Shown here piece after piece: positions 15,549-23,952 of a stretch of DNA of 64,000 nucleotides. The DNA lies in contig RKSN01000001.1 in assembly GCA_005518185.1 (NCBI GenBank), positions 496,501-560,500 on the forward strand. The letters run 5' to 3'. Below the pieces are notes generated by a model that had not been told where the DNA came from, did no database searches, and worked only from the letters and a program-made list of their open reading frames with translations. Position numbers and translations under genes: made by a program. The DNA is from Chakrabartia godavariana (GTDB taxonomy: Bacteria; Pseudomonadota; Alphaproteobacteria; Sphingomonadales; Sphingomonadaceae). Numbering within the stretch: the stretch's first letter is position 1; each line of letters opens with the position of its first letter.

Positions 15549-17093
15549 CTACCCTAATTGGAGCGCGGCCGCTGCACCAGCCACTGCCGCGACGAGCGCC
15601 GTCAGAGCATAGCGCCACCAGACCGTGGTGCGGTCGCGGTCCCAGATCAGCTTGACCTCGGGCAGGGGCGGCGCGGGCGGGGCGCCGCCGGGCTTCGGCA
15701 GCTGGGCGTCGAGCCGCCGCAGGATATCCGGGATGAGCTTCAGCGTATCGGCCTGCTTCCGCAGCCCTTCGGCAAGCATGGCTTCCGGGCCGAGTTCGTC
15801 GCGGATCCAGCTTTGCACATAGGGGCTGGCCACGTCCCACATGTTGATGTTGGGGTCGAGCTGCGTCGCGATGCCTTCGACCATGACCATGGTCTTTTGC
15901 AGGAGCAGCAGGTGCGGCTGCGTTTCCATGTCGAAATCGCGCGTGATGGCGAACAGTCCGTCGAGCATCTGCCCGACCGACAGCTCGCTCACCGGCTTGC
16001 CGCGCATCGGCTCGCCCACGGCGCGAAGCGCGGTCGCGAACTCGTCGACATTATGGTGGGCGGGCACGTATTGCGCCTCGAAATGGATTTCGGCGACGCG
16101 GCGGTAATTGCCGGTCGTCAGCCCGTAGAGGATCTCCGCCAGCCAGACGCGGGCCTGCCGGTTGATCCGGCCCATGATGCCGAAGTCGATGGCGGCAATC
16201 GTCCCATCCGCCTGCACGAAGAGATTCCCTTGGTGCATGTCGGCGTGGAAAAAGCCTTCGGCAATTGCCTGCCGCAGAAAGGTGAGGACCAGATGGCGGG
16301 CCAGGGCCGGCAAATCATGTCCAGCGGCGACGAGCGCGTCGCGGTCCGAAATCTTGATGCCGTCGATCCAGGCCATCGTCATGACCTTGCCGGTCGTGCG
16401 GTCCCAGTCGATCTCAGGCACGCGGTAGCGATCCTCGCCGCGCATCGCCTCTGCCAGCTCGGACGATGATGCCGCCTCACGCCGCAGGTCGAGTTCGCGC
16501 AGCGTCCAGCGCTTGAAGTTCGCGATCACCATGCGCGGGCGCAGCCGCTTGGCTTCGCCGCCCAGTGCCTCAAGGTGGGCCGCCGCCCATTCATAGGTCT
16601 CGATATCGGCGAGGAACTGCTTGTCGATGCCGGGCCGCAGCGCCTTGATGGCGACCTGGCGTCCATCGGTCGTCACGCCGCGATGCACCTGCGCGATCGA
16701 CGCCGAGCCCACAGCCACTTCCTCAACCGACTGGAACAGCGCCTCCAGTGGCTGGCCGAACTGCGCCTCAATGTGCGGGCGAAGCACCGAGAAAGGCAGA
16801 GGCGGCAGCTGGTCCTGCAGGCTCAGCAGGTTGCGCGCCGCTTCCTCGCCGACCAGATCGGGCCGCGTCGCGAGCGTCTGGCCGAGCTTCACCGCGGCCG
16901 GCCCAATCGCCTTGAACGCGGTCGCATAATCTGGCGTCTTCGGCGGGATCGTGCCGAACCGCGCGATGCGGCACAGGCGCCTGACCGGCGCGGGCGTATT
17001 CATGCCCTGCTCGATCAGCCGGAGCGCGCCGTGCTTCGCGAGCGTCCGCCCCCATTTGAGGAGGCGCAGCGTATGACGGGTGGCGGAGGTCAA
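15549..17093 (-). CDS. ubiB: UbiB/ABC1 family atypical kinase, ubiquinone biosynthesis
   Basis: This 514-aa ADCK-like protein supports ubiquinone synthesis at the inner membrane. It has the family KxGQ motif in AVKLGQTLATRPDL, the alanine-rich nucleotide loop in VGSASIAQVHRG, the ion-pair lysine in VAIKALRPG, and the HRD-like and DFG-like segments GFFHADMHQGNLF and AIDFGIMG. The C-terminus carries hydrophobic membrane segments (WRYALTALVAAVAGAAAAL). It overlaps ubiE by four bases and precedes coaBC. Confidence 0.95.
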   Translation of the reverse strand: MTSATRHTLRLLKWGRTLAKHGALRLIEQGMNTPAPVRRLCRIARFGTIPPKTPDYATAFKAIGPAAVKLGQTLATRPDLVGEEAARNLLSLQDQLPPLPFSVLRPHIEAQFGQPLEALFQSVEEVAVGSASIAQVHRGVTTDGRQVAIKALRPGIDKQFLADIETYEWAAAHLEALGGEAKRLRPRMVIANFKRWTLRELDLRREAASSSELAEAMRGEDRYRVPEIDWDRTTGKVMTMAWIDGIKISDRDALVAAGHDLPALARHLVLTFLRQAIAEGFFHADMHQGNLFVQADGTIAAIDFGIMGRINRQARVWLAEILYGLTTGNYRRVAEIHFEAQYVPAHHNVDEFATALRAVGEPMRGKPVSELSVGQMLDGLFAITRDFDMETQPHLLLLQKTMVMVEGIATQLDPNINMWDVASPYVQSWIRDELGPEAMLAEGLRKQADTLKLIPDILRRLDAQLPKPGGAPPAPPLPEVKLIWDRDRTTVWWRYALTALVAAVAGAAAALQLG

Positions 17094-17821
17094 ATCTTCC
17101 AGCCGCTGTGTATGGCCACCAGCCCGCCCAAAATCGGTTCGTGCCGCGTCTGGACGAAGCCCGCATCGCGGATCATCGCCTCGAACGCGGGCATGGTCGG
17201 GAACTTGCGGATCGATTCGATCAGATAGCGATAGCTGTCCTCATCATCGGCGATCATCTTGCCCAGCTTGGGCACCAGCTTGTGCGAGTAGAAGTCATAG
17301 ACGTCTGAAAAGCCCGGCCAGGTCGTTGTCGAGAATTCGAGGCAGAAGAACCGCCCGCCGCGCTTCAGCACGCGGTGCGCTTCGGCCAGCGCCTTGTCGA
17401 TATGCGTCACGTTCCGGATGCCGAAGGCGATGGTGTAGGCATCGAAGCTGTTCGAATCGAACGTCAGCGTCTCGGCATTCTGTTCGGACCAGCTGAGGCC
17501 GCCAATCTCCCGCTCGGCCGCGCGTTCCATGCCCACCGCGAGCATATCGGGGTTGATGTCCGACACGGTCACAAGCGCGCCGAGCGCCTGCATTCGGAAG
17601 GCGATGTCACCCGTGCCGCCCGCCATGTCGAGGATCATTTCCACCGGCTTTGGCTTCACGCGCCGGACGAAGCGGTCCTTCCACAAACGGTGCATCCCGC
17701 CCGACATGGCGTCGTTCATGATGTCATAGCGGCGCGCCACATTTGAAAAGACTTCGCCCACGCGCTGCGTCTTTTCTTCCGGGCTTACATCTTCATATCC
17801 GAAGGAGACAGTTTCCGTCAT
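17090..17821 (-). CDS. ubiE: Demethylmenaquinone/2-methoxy-6-polyprenyl-benzoquinol methyltransferase
   Basis: This 243-aa SAM-dependent C-methyltransferase acts in ubiquinone synthesis. It shows VFSNVARRYDIMNDAMSGG, the SAM loop LDMAGGTGDIAF, the family block IAFGIRNV, and LKRGGRFFCLEFS. The start at MTETVSFGYED fits the family; an ATG three codons upstream is possible, and neither has a clear Shine-Dalgarno. It is the first gene of the ubiE-ubiB-coaBC-dut-moeB run and is divergent from mutM across a repeat-rich gap. Confidence 0.95.
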   Translation of the reverse strand: MTETVSFGYEDVSPEEKTQRVGEVFSNVARRYDIMNDAMSGGMHRLWKDRFVRRVKPKPVEMILDMAGGTGDIAFRMQALGALVTVSDINPDMLAVGMERAAEREIGGLSWSEQNAETLTFDSNSFDAYTIAFGIRNVTHIDKALAEAHRVLKRGGRFFCLEFSTTTWPGFSDVYDFYSHKLVPKLGKMIADDEDSYRYLIESIRKFPTMPAFEAMIRDAGFVQTRHEPILGGLVAIHSGWKI

Positions 17822-17939
17822 GCCGCGCATCTAGCGGGGGAGGGCGGCGCCTGCCAGTGGAAATGCGTGGGGGGTGGATGGCCTTTGGGTCACGCGGAGA
17901 CGGGGCGAGGCGAAATGCTGAAGACTGCGGCGTGCACCC

Positions 17940-17990
17940 GGTTCCCCCTCCGTCAGCCCTGCGGGCTGCCACCTCCCCCGATGGGGGATG
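17940..17990. repeat. Dispersed palindromic repeat, family 2, copy a
   Basis: The sequence contains CCCTCCGTCAGCCCTGCGGG followed by CTGCCACCTCCCCCGATGGG, with two nested palindromes (AGCCCTGCGGGCT and the C-rich/G-rich pair around CGATG). A near-identical copy lies at 49677-49729 downstream of dnaJ. It lies in the ubiE-mutM gap. Confidence 0.88.
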
Positions 17991-18038
17991 ATTTGGAACG
18001 CCGCCGCCGCCGCGGCAGAGGCCATCCTAGCGCCGAAC

Positions 18039-18241
18039 CTGTAGGACATCCCACGTCCCCGCCGACTCCCCGGAAATCTGCCCGTCACCCGCATCGGAAG
18101 GTCTGGAAGTGGAGGAAGTTGAGGGCACGTCTCCCCTCAATTGAGGGGGGTCTGTAGGACAGGCATAACTTCCAGAGAAAAAGCCAGTTTGCGCGCGTCC
18201 TCATGGCTGAAAGTCTGGCACGAATTGGGGGCTGTAGGACA
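18039..18241. repeat. Three copies of CTGTAGGACA and a 16-bp perfect palindrome upstream of mutM
   Basis: The word CTGTAGGACA occurs at 18039-18048, 18152-18161 and 18232-18241, all in the same orientation; the last two extend to CTGTAGGACAGG. Just before the second copy is the palindrome CCCCTCAATTGAGGGG (18133-18148). The last copy ends 55 bases before the mutM start codon. No protein is encoded here. Role unknown: regulatory sites, part of a degraded small mobile element, or a structured leader. Confidence 0.7.
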
Positions 18242-18296
18242 GGGAAAAGTGCCCTCCCACTGGCCATCCGCCCAACCCCTCGCTAACGCCTCACTT

Positions 18297-19109
18297 ATGC
18301 CAGAACTCCCCGAAGTCGAAACCACCGTGCGTGGCCTGCGCGCTGTCCTGGACGGGGAGCGGCTGACGCATGTCGAGGCGCGGCGGGCGGATTTGCGGTG
18401 GCCGTTTCCGGTCGACCTGCGGCAGCGGATGCAGGGGGCGACGGTCATGAGCCTGGGGCGGCGCGCGAAGTACGGGCTGATCCATACGGACCGGGGGGAC
18501 ACCATGGTGTTCCACCTCGGCATGTCGGGCCGCTGGCGGATTGATCCTGATGAGATTGGCAAGCACGGGCATCTGGTGGTCGAGACGGCGGGCGGAACCC
18601 AACTTGTGCTCGATGATCCCCGGCGCTTCGGCTCGGTCGATCTGGTGCGGACGGAGGCGGTCGATCTCTATCGCGGCTTTGTCGGCATGGGGCCGGAACC
18701 ATTGGACGATGCGTTTACGGCGGGCGTTCTTGCCAAAGCGCTGGAGGGGCGGGCGGCGCCGATCAAGGCACTGCTGCTCGATCAGCGGATCGTGGCGGGC
18801 CTCGGCAACATCTATGTGTGCGAGGCGCTCAACATGGCGGGCATCGCACCGGGCCGTGCCGGTGGGCAGATTGCGACCGCGCGGCTGGAGCGGCTGGTGG
18901 CGGCGATCAAGGAGGTGCTGGCGGCAGCCATCGAGGCGGGCGGCTCCACCTTGCGCGACTATGCGCGGCCCGATGGCGAGCTTGGCTATTTCTTCAAGCA
19001 ATGGCGCGTCTATGGGCGGGAAGGGGAGGCGTGCGGCTGTGGCGCGCCCGTGCGGCGGCGCGTGGATAGCGGGCGGTCGACCTTTTACTGTGCGAAATGC
19101 CAGCGCTGA
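18297..19109 (+). CDS. mutM: Bifunctional DNA-formamidopyrimidine glycosylase / AP lyase
   Basis: This 270-aa Fpg enzyme removes 8-oxoguanine and ring-opened purines. The catalytic N-terminus is PELPEVE after the initiator Met, which fixes the start. Also visible are the lysine in GRRAKYGL, HLGMSGRW, the helix-two-turn-helix QRIVAGLGNIYVCEAL, and the C-terminal zinc finger ending RSTFYCAKCQR. The first zinc knuckle reads EACGCGAP, with one residue between the cysteines instead of the usual two. It is divergent from ubiE and followed by rpsT. Confidence 0.95.
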   Translation: MPELPEVETTVRGLRAVLDGERLTHVEARRADLRWPFPVDLRQRMQGATVMSLGRRAKYGLIHTDRGDTMVFHLGMSGRWRIDPDEIGKHGHLVVETAGGTQLVLDDPRRFGSVDLVRTEAVDLYRGFVGMGPEPLDDAFTAGVLAKALEGRAAPIKALLLDQRIVAGLGNIYVCEALNMAGIAPGRAGGQIATARLERLVAAIKEVLAAAIEAGGSTLRDYARPDGELGYFFKQWRVYGREGEACGCGAPVRRRVDSGRSTFYCAKCQR

Positions 19110-19209
19110 TGGTTGACCAAGCCACAAGACAGCGATAAAGGGCCGCCTTCACGCAGGTGCGGGTGATTCCGCGCCGCTTTTGTTTCGGACAGATCAGAGG
19201 TCATACGAT

Positions 19210-19473
19210 ATGGCGAATACGCCGCAAGCCAAGAAGCGCATCCGTCGCAACGCTCGTCGCGCGGTGGTCAACCATAACCGTATCAGCCGCATCCGCACCT
19301 TTGTGAAGAAGGTCGAAGCCGCGATTGAAGCTGGCGACAAGGCCGAAGCGGCAACTGCCCTTCAGGCGGCCCAGCCGGAAATGGCGCGTGGCATTGCAAC
19401 TGGCGTTCTCCACAAGAACACCGTCGCGCGGAAGTTTTCGCGCTTGACGAAGCGGGTTGCCGCTCTGGCGTAA
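19210..19473 (+). CDS. rpsT: 30S ribosomal protein S20
   Basis: This 87-aa basic ribosomal protein binds 16S rRNA. It shows the standard start [14 protein letters not shown], the helix with [16 protein letters not shown], and the C-terminal block [25 protein letters not shown] lies about ten bases before the ATG. A strong intrinsic terminator follows at 19498. The mutM-rpsT-dnaA order is often seen in related genomes. Confidence 0.98.
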   Translation: MANTPQAKKRIRRNARRAVVNHNRISRIRTFVKKVEAAIEAGDKAEAATALQAAQPEMARGIATGVLHKNTVARKFSRLTKRVAALA

Positions 19474-19497
19474 GCCTGAAAACAATCCCCATTTTGG

Positions 19498-19533
19498 AAG
19501 CCTGTCGGACCCGTTCCGGCAGGCTTTTTCTTT
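19498..19533 (+). terminator. Intrinsic terminator of rpsT
   Basis: AAGCCTGTCGGA pairs with TCCGGCAGGCTT (one G-U) around a short CCCGT loop, and the stem runs into TTTCTTTG. It lies 25 bases after the rpsT stop codon. Confidence 0.9.
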
Positions 19534-19888
19534 GTGCGCCGCATCAAATCCGGAGTCTGGCCTCTAACCACGATTCGTGCGGTACATCTAAAATCTGTGT
19601 CAAAATAAGTCATTGAAAAATAGATACTTAGTCGGAAATTTCGGATTTCCTGCCGCTTGCCGAGTCAACCATATTTATTTCACTTTTTTTACGGCGCGGC
19701 CCCTTGATCGAATCCGGTGGCTGCCACACAACCCGATTTCGGCGGCGGGCGAATCAGCCCGTAGCTGATCAACCGACAGAGGCTCAGTTGGCCGGGATGG
19801 GGCGATTCCGGCGATGGGATTGCTGTGTCGGTGTCGTTGGGGGGTCTTTTGTCATGCGCCGTAGCCGGGCCGGGGAGATAGTTGTCGC
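19534..19888 (+). promoter_or_regulatory. AT-rich leader/promoter region of dnaA
   Basis: About 355 bases carry no gene. The part from 19590 to 19690 is distinctly AT-rich for this genome and includes a TTGAAA at 19613 and poly-T at 19683, so the dnaA promoter is probably here. I found no cluster of DnaA boxes (TTATNCACA) or GATC-dense 13-mers, so there is no support for a replication origin. Confidence 0.5.
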
Positions 19889-21274
19889 GTGTCTTCAAGC
19901 CTGAACATCCAGCCTCGTGGCGTGCCTGAACCGGATCAGTTTCAGGTGGCATGGGCGGCGATCCGCGCCGGCCTGCGCGCCGATGTGGGGGCCAGAACCT
20001 TTGACCATTGGCTGAAGCCGGTGGAGCTTGTCGGCTTCAATGACGCCGAACAGATCGTGCGGCTGTCGCTGCCGTCGGACTTCATGGCGAGCTGGGTCTC
20101 GTCGCATTACACCGATCGTCTGACGCTCGCCTGGCGCGCCATGCTGCCGCAGGTGCGCGGCGTGCGCATCGAAACCTCATCGGGCAAGCCGGTGGAGCGC
20201 TACACGGTTGAAGCGCCTGTCGACGACACGCCGACGCCGCAGGTGTCGCCGCTCTCCAGCCAGTTTGACCGCAAACTGACTTTTGACACCTTTGTGACCG
20301 GCGCGCCGAACATGGTCGCGTACAATGCCGCACAGGCGCTGGCCGCCGGGGACCGGACATCGTTCAGCCCGCTTTATGTCCATTCGCAGACGGGCCTCGG
20401 CAAGACGCACCTGCTGCACGCCATCGGGCATGAGGTGCTGAAGCTCAATCCCGACGCGCGCATTCTCTACATGTCGGCCGAGCGCTTCATGTTCGACTTT
20501 GTGACGGCCATGCGCGCGCGCGACACCTTCTCGTTCAAGGCACGGCTGCGGTCCGCCGACGTGCTGATGATCGACGATGTCCAGTTCATCGCGGGCAAGG
20601 AATCGACGCAGGAGGAATTCCTCCACACCGTTGACGAGCTGATGACCGGCGGTCGCCGTCTGGTGATCAGCGCGGACCGTGCGCCGCACGCCCTTGATGG
20701 CGTGGAAGGCCGCATCCTGTCGCGCCTGACGCAGGGGCTGGTGGCGGACATTGGCGCGCCGGACTTTGCGCTGCGCCGTGCAATCCTCAATGCCAAGGTT
20801 GCAGGCCTCGGCCTGGCCCTGCCGGACGCCGTGGTTGATCTGCTGGCCACCCGCATCGTCAGCAACATCCGCGAGCTGGAAGGCGGGCTGAACCGTCTCG
20901 TCGCCTATGCGCAGCTCCACAGCCGCCCGATCGACGAGGCGTTCGCCGAGGAAGTTCTGGCGGAGATGTTCCGCGCAAGCCGTCGGCGCATCACGATCGA
21001 CGAGATCCAGCGCCGCGTGTCGGAACATTACCGCATCCGTCAGGCCGAAATGGTGTCGGCACGCCGCGCGCGTGAAGTCGCTCGTCCGCGTCAGGTCGCC
21101 ATGTATCTGGCCAAGCAGCTGACGCCGCGGTCCCTGCCGGAAATCGGCCGCAAGTTTGGCGGGCGCGATCATACGACGGTGATCCATGCGATCCGCCAGA
21201 TCGAGCGGCTGCGCGGCATCGATACCGACATCGATTCGGATGTGCGCACGCTGATGCGCGATCTGGAGGGCTGA
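19889..21274 (+). CDS. dnaA: Chromosomal replication initiator protein DnaA
   Basis: This 461-aa AAA+ initiator has the N-terminal DnaB-interaction domain (about 18-90), a short linker, the ATPase domain with Walker A QTGLGKTHLL (168-177) and Walker B VLMIDDVQF, the sensor region GRRLVISAD, and the C-terminal DNA-binding domain with the signature GGRDHTTVIHA. It starts at GTG 19889; the GGGGAG upstream is at long spacing. It is monocistronic and followed by a gap before the Hpt gene. Confidence 0.97.
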   Translation: MSSSLNIQPRGVPEPDQFQVAWAAIRAGLRADVGARTFDHWLKPVELVGFNDAEQIVRLSLPSDFMASWVSSHYTDRLTLAWRAMLPQVRGVRIETSSGKPVERYTVEAPVDDTPTPQVSPLSSQFDRKLTFDTFVTGAPNMVAYNAAQALAAGDRTSFSPLYVHSQTGLGKTHLLHAIGHEVLKLNPDARILYMSAERFMFDFVTAMRARDTFSFKARLRSADVLMIDDVQFIAGKESTQEEFLHTVDELMTGGRRLVISADRAPHALDGVEGRILSRLTQGLVADIGAPDFALRRAILNAKVAGLGLALPDAVVDLLATRIVSNIRELEGGLNRLVAYAQLHSRPIDEAFAEEVLAEMFRASRRRITIDEIQRRVSEHYRIRQAEMVSARRAREVARPRQVAMYLAKQLTPRSLPEIGRKFGGRDHTTVIHAIRQIERLRGIDTDIDSDVRTLMRDLEG

Positions 21275-21371
21275 TCGCCATTCGCCTGCAATTGCGGGCG
21301 GTTGCGTCAACCTTGGCTTTACCCTTTTTCGTTACAGCCGACGCACGTTGGCGATAGGAAAAGGGCGTCTC

Positions 21372-21779
21372 TTGCCGGATACCGTAGCACCCCAGTTGGA
21401 CTGGACTGCCTTTGAACGGGCCCGGCGTGAGCTGGGCGACGGCTTTGTGCGCCTGTTCGGCTATTTCCGGGAAGATGGCGCGAAGGCGGTCTCCGCCATT
21501 GAAAACGCCGTCCGTCAGGGGCAGGCCGCGCCCATCGTGCTGCCCGCACACAAGCTCAAGTCCGAAGCGCGAGAATTCGGGGCCTTTGCGCTGGCCGCGC
21601 TGGCCGAGGAAATCGAGATGAGCGCGCGCGATTGCGTGGAATGGCATCAGAACCCGGCCGACCTTGTTGAACGGGTCGTCGGCCTGCGTCCGCTTTACGA
21701 AGCGACCGTCCAGGCGATTGACGAGGCGACCAACCCGCTCAAGACGCGGCGGCCCGTCTTCGGGACTGCGATCCGCTAG
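21372..21779 (+). CDS. Histidine phosphotransfer (Hpt) domain protein
   Basis: This 135-aa single-domain protein is mostly helical. Its phosphorylatable histidine lies in PAHKLKSEAREFGA, which matches the Hpt pattern AHxLK...GA. Such proteins pass phosphate between hybrid kinases and response regulators. The start is taken as TTG 21372 because AAAGGG lies six bases upstream; a TTG eight codons earlier is the alternative. No cognate kinase is adjacent, so its phosphorelay is unknown. It converges with bfr. Confidence 0.8.
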   Translation: MPDTVAPQLDWTAFERARRELGDGFVRLFGYFREDGAKAVSAIENAVRQGQAAPIVLPAHKLKSEAREFGAFALAALAEEIEMSARDCVEWHQNPADLVERVVGLRPLYEATVQAIDEATNPLKTRRPVFGTAIR

Positions 21780-21785
21780 GCCGGA

Positions 21786-22265
21786 TCAGTCCTCCGTCGG
21801 CTCCGACTGGAGCTGGACGTAATTCTGCAAGCCCATCTGCCGGATCATCTCGAACTGGGTTTCGAGCACGTCGACATGATGTTCCTCATTTTCGAGGATA
21901 TGGGCAAAGAGATCGCGGCTGACATAATCGCGCACGCTCTCGCAATGCTGGATGGCGTCGCGCAGCAGGGGGATCGCCTCTTCCTCCAGCGCGAGATCGG
22001 CCTTCAGCACTTCTTCGACAGATTCGCCGATGCGCAGGCGGCCGAGCGACTGGAAATTGGGCAGGCCATCCAGAAACAGGATGCGCTCGGCCAGCTTGTC
22101 GGCGTGCTTCATCTCGTCGATGGATTCGCCATATTCAAACTTGGCGAGCTTCTTCAGGCCCCAATTGTCGAGCATCCGGTAGTGCAGGAAATACTGGTTG
22201 ATGGCCGTAAGCTCGTTCTTCAGGGCCTCGTTCAGGAACTCGATGACTTTCTTGTCGCCGCGCAC
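21786..22265 (-). CDS. bfr: Bacterioferritin
   Basis: This 159-aa iron-storage ferritin has the complete dinuclear ferroxidase centre (Glu18, Glu51, His54, Glu94, Glu127, His130) and the haem-ligating Met52 in DEMKHADK. It stores ferric iron in a 24-mer haem-containing shell. Translation starts at GTG with GAGGAG upstream. It lies 62 bases after bfd on the same strand, so storage and release genes are probably cotranscribed. Confidence 0.97.
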   Translation of the reverse strand: MRGDKKVIEFLNEALKNELTAINQYFLHYRMLDNWGLKKLAKFEYGESIDEMKHADKLAERILFLDGLPNFQSLGRLRIGESVEEVLKADLALEEEAIPLLRDAIQHCESVRDYVSRDLFAHILENEEHHVDVLETQFEMIRQMGLQNYVQLQSEPTED

Positions 22266-22327
22266 GGGTGCGTCTCCTCGCCAGATCAGGCGTTCAGACT
22301 ATCAAGGACGGGGTGGGGGCGCCAGCC

Positions 22328-22501
22328 TCAGCAGGCGGCCGCGCGTTCAGCGCGGATGATTTCATGGGCAAAGGGAATGCAGGCGCCGCACTTCACCTGG
22401 CAGCCGAGCGATTTGTAGGCGCGCGCGGGGCTTCGGGCGCCGGTCCGGACCGCTTCCCGGACATCCTTTTCCCGCAGGGCGTTGCAAACGCAGACAACCA
22501 T
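22328..22501 (-). CDS. bfd: Bacterioferritin-associated ferredoxin (BFD-like [2Fe-2S] protein)
   Basis: This 57-aa protein reads MVVCVCNALREKDVREAV..., with cysteines in a CVC pair and in CQVKCGACIP. These are the four ligands of the BFD-like [2Fe-2S] fold, and a helix-turn-helix region lies between them. Bfd reduces bacterioferritin to mobilise stored iron. AGGGAG lies eight bases before the ATG. A long palindrome with Fur-like half sites sits directly upstream, and bfr follows. Confidence 0.92.
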   Translation of the reverse strand: MVVCVCNALREKDVREAVRTGARSPARAYKSLGCQVKCGACIPFAHEIIRAERAAAC

Positions 22502-22515
22502 GTCCCACTCCCTTG

Positions 22516-22555
22516 TTGCGACTCATTCTCTACATCAAATGAGAATGCGTCGCAA
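22516..22555 (-). promoter_or_regulatory. Long palindromic operator upstream of bfd (Fur-like)
   Basis: TTGCGACTCATTCTC (22516-22530) and GAGAATGCGTCGCAA (22541-22555) are inverted with 14 of 15 matches around a 10-base spacer. The TGAGAAT and ATTCTC half sites resemble Fur binding sites. It begins just upstream of the bfd Shine-Dalgarno, so it could block transcription, or fold in the leader RNA. Assignment to Fur rather than another iron regulator is an inference. Confidence 0.65.
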
Positions 22556-22573
22556 TAGTGAAGCGGGCTGGGA

Positions 22574-23947
22574 TCAGAAGTAGCGGACGAGGCCGAAGCG
22601 CACCCGGTGGCGGTCGTTCTGGTAGAGCGGAAGCGAGCTGTCTGTGCGGTTGAAGTCATAGGTGACCGACGGGGAGAAGCCCCAGATGCGCACGGACCGC
22701 AGGCCGACCTGCGCGCGCGCATTGAAGCGCCAGTCCTTGCGCGGGTCGCCGCCGAACAGTGCAATGGGCGCGTCATAGGCCGCGCGCGACACACCGGCCG
22801 ACACGCCCGCCGACACGCCAAAGGGCAGGTCGCCTGTCACCCCGGCATTGGTGCCGATTTCATGGCCTGAATAGGATTTGGAGTTGAGGAGCTCGCGCCG
22901 ACCAAAGACGCTGACATAGCCGATCATGGTGCGCGCGATGACGCGTTCATAGACGGCCTGCGCCGACAGGCTCCAGCCGGTATAGGCGTCGGCAAAGCCC
23001 GATTTGGCGTAGCGGGCATCCAGATTGACGCCCAGGCGGTGGCCGCTGTCAAAATCATGCTGGAAGCCGATGCGCCCGCCGCCGCCGGTGCTGGCACTCT
23101 TGCCGCCATACCAGCGCTGTAGCGCGACGGCCTGCAGCGTCAGGCGGTTATTGTCGTTCAGGCGGATTTCCGGGCCTGCTGCCAGCTGCAGCGCGAAATC
23201 GTCGGCGGCCTTGCCGGCATAGTTGAGGAGCTGGCTGTCTGCCTCGAAGAGCAGCTTGGTGCTGTCTGACAGCCGCGTGCGGTAGGACGTGCTGATGTTG
23301 ACGCTCTGGCCGATGCCCGAGCGCTGCCGGGCGGAGGGATTGAGCGTCAGCGGAATCACGAAGCCGCCGAAATTGACATCGACCGTTTCCGCGTTGGTGC
23401 CGTTGGTGATGTTGCTGTCGGGTGCCATGCCGACATCGACGGTCAGGTCAAAGCTGCGGCGGTCGCGCAGCAGGCCGCGCGTCGTGCGGATCGAACGCAG
23501 GACCTCGTCGGGCAGGTCCTTGTCTTCCTGCGCCAGCCGGTAATGATGGTCGGCGCTGCCATATTTGCCCTTCAGCTGGAGCGCACGGGCAAGCTCCAGG
23601 CGGACGCGCGTCTGTTCGGGGTGATCGACCAGCACCGCGCGGAACAGGCCGATGGCGTCGTCCAGACGGCCCTGTTCGACCGCCGCATAGCCCTGGAGAA
23701 AGCGGCGCTCCATCGCGAATTGCGGGGTCGCCTCCAGCGCCTTCAGGAGGGGCGCGGCCTCGTCGAAGAGGTGAAGCGAGACCAGCCGGTCGGCTTCACG
23801 CAGCAGCTGTTCGGCCGTGACCCGGTAATGGCACTGCGTCTGCGCGCAGTCCGCCGGGACCGGATCGACCGCATCGGCCGATGCCGGAAGGGCGAACGCC
23901 GCCGCTGCCAGCCCGACAAGGCCAGCCAGAGTGCGCGTCAGGCGCAT
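22574..23947 (-). CDS. Slam-type surface lipoprotein assembly modifier (TPR plus outer-membrane beta-barrel)
   Basis: This 457-aa exported protein has a signal peptide ending near LPASA, an N-terminal TPR region (about 40-160, with FLQGYAAVEQGRLDDAIGLFRAVL), and a C-terminal beta-barrel (about 165-457). The barrel opens with VDVGMAPDSNITNGT, the DUF560/SlipAM hallmark, and ends in Phe. Slam proteins move lipoproteins to the outer face of the outer membrane (type XI secretion). It lies six bases downstream of a gene for a TbpB-like lipoprotein, its probable cargo, and bfd/bfr follow on the same strand. Confidence 0.85.
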   Translation of the reverse strand: MRLTRTLAGLVGLAAAAFALPASADAVDPVPADCAQTQCHYRVTAEQLLREADRLVSLHLFDEAAPLLKALEATPQFAMERRFLQGYAAVEQGRLDDAIGLFRAVLVDHPEQTRVRLELARALQLKGKYGSADHHYRLAQEDKDLPDEVLRSIRTTRGLLRDRRSFDLTVDVGMAPDSNITNGTNAETVDVNFGGFVIPLTLNPSARQRSGIGQSVNISTSYRTRLSDSTKLLFEADSQLLNYAGKAADDFALQLAAGPEIRLNDNNRLTLQAVALQRWYGGKSASTGGGGRIGFQHDFDSGHRLGVNLDARYAKSGFADAYTGWSLSAQAVYERVIARTMIGYVSVFGRRELLNSKSYSGHEIGTNAGVTGDLPFGVSAGVSAGVSRAAYDAPIALFGGDPRKDWRFNARAQVGLRSVRIWGFSPSVTYDFNRTDSSLPLYQNDRHRVRFGLVRYF

Positions 23948-23952
23948 CGGGG

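Noticed and set aside
18039-18241. A short CRISPR array in the ubiE-mutM gap
   Set aside because: The shared word is only 10-12 bases, spacing is irregular (113 and 80 bases), and no cas gene is near.
19534-19888. Replication origin upstream of dnaA
   Set aside because: No cluster of DnaA boxes was visible, and the alphaproteobacterial origin is usually not at dnaA.
22516-22555. Intrinsic terminator of the slam gene
   Set aside because: The palindrome is not followed by a T-run on the minus strand, and it overlaps the bfd leader, so an operator or leader hairpin is more likely.
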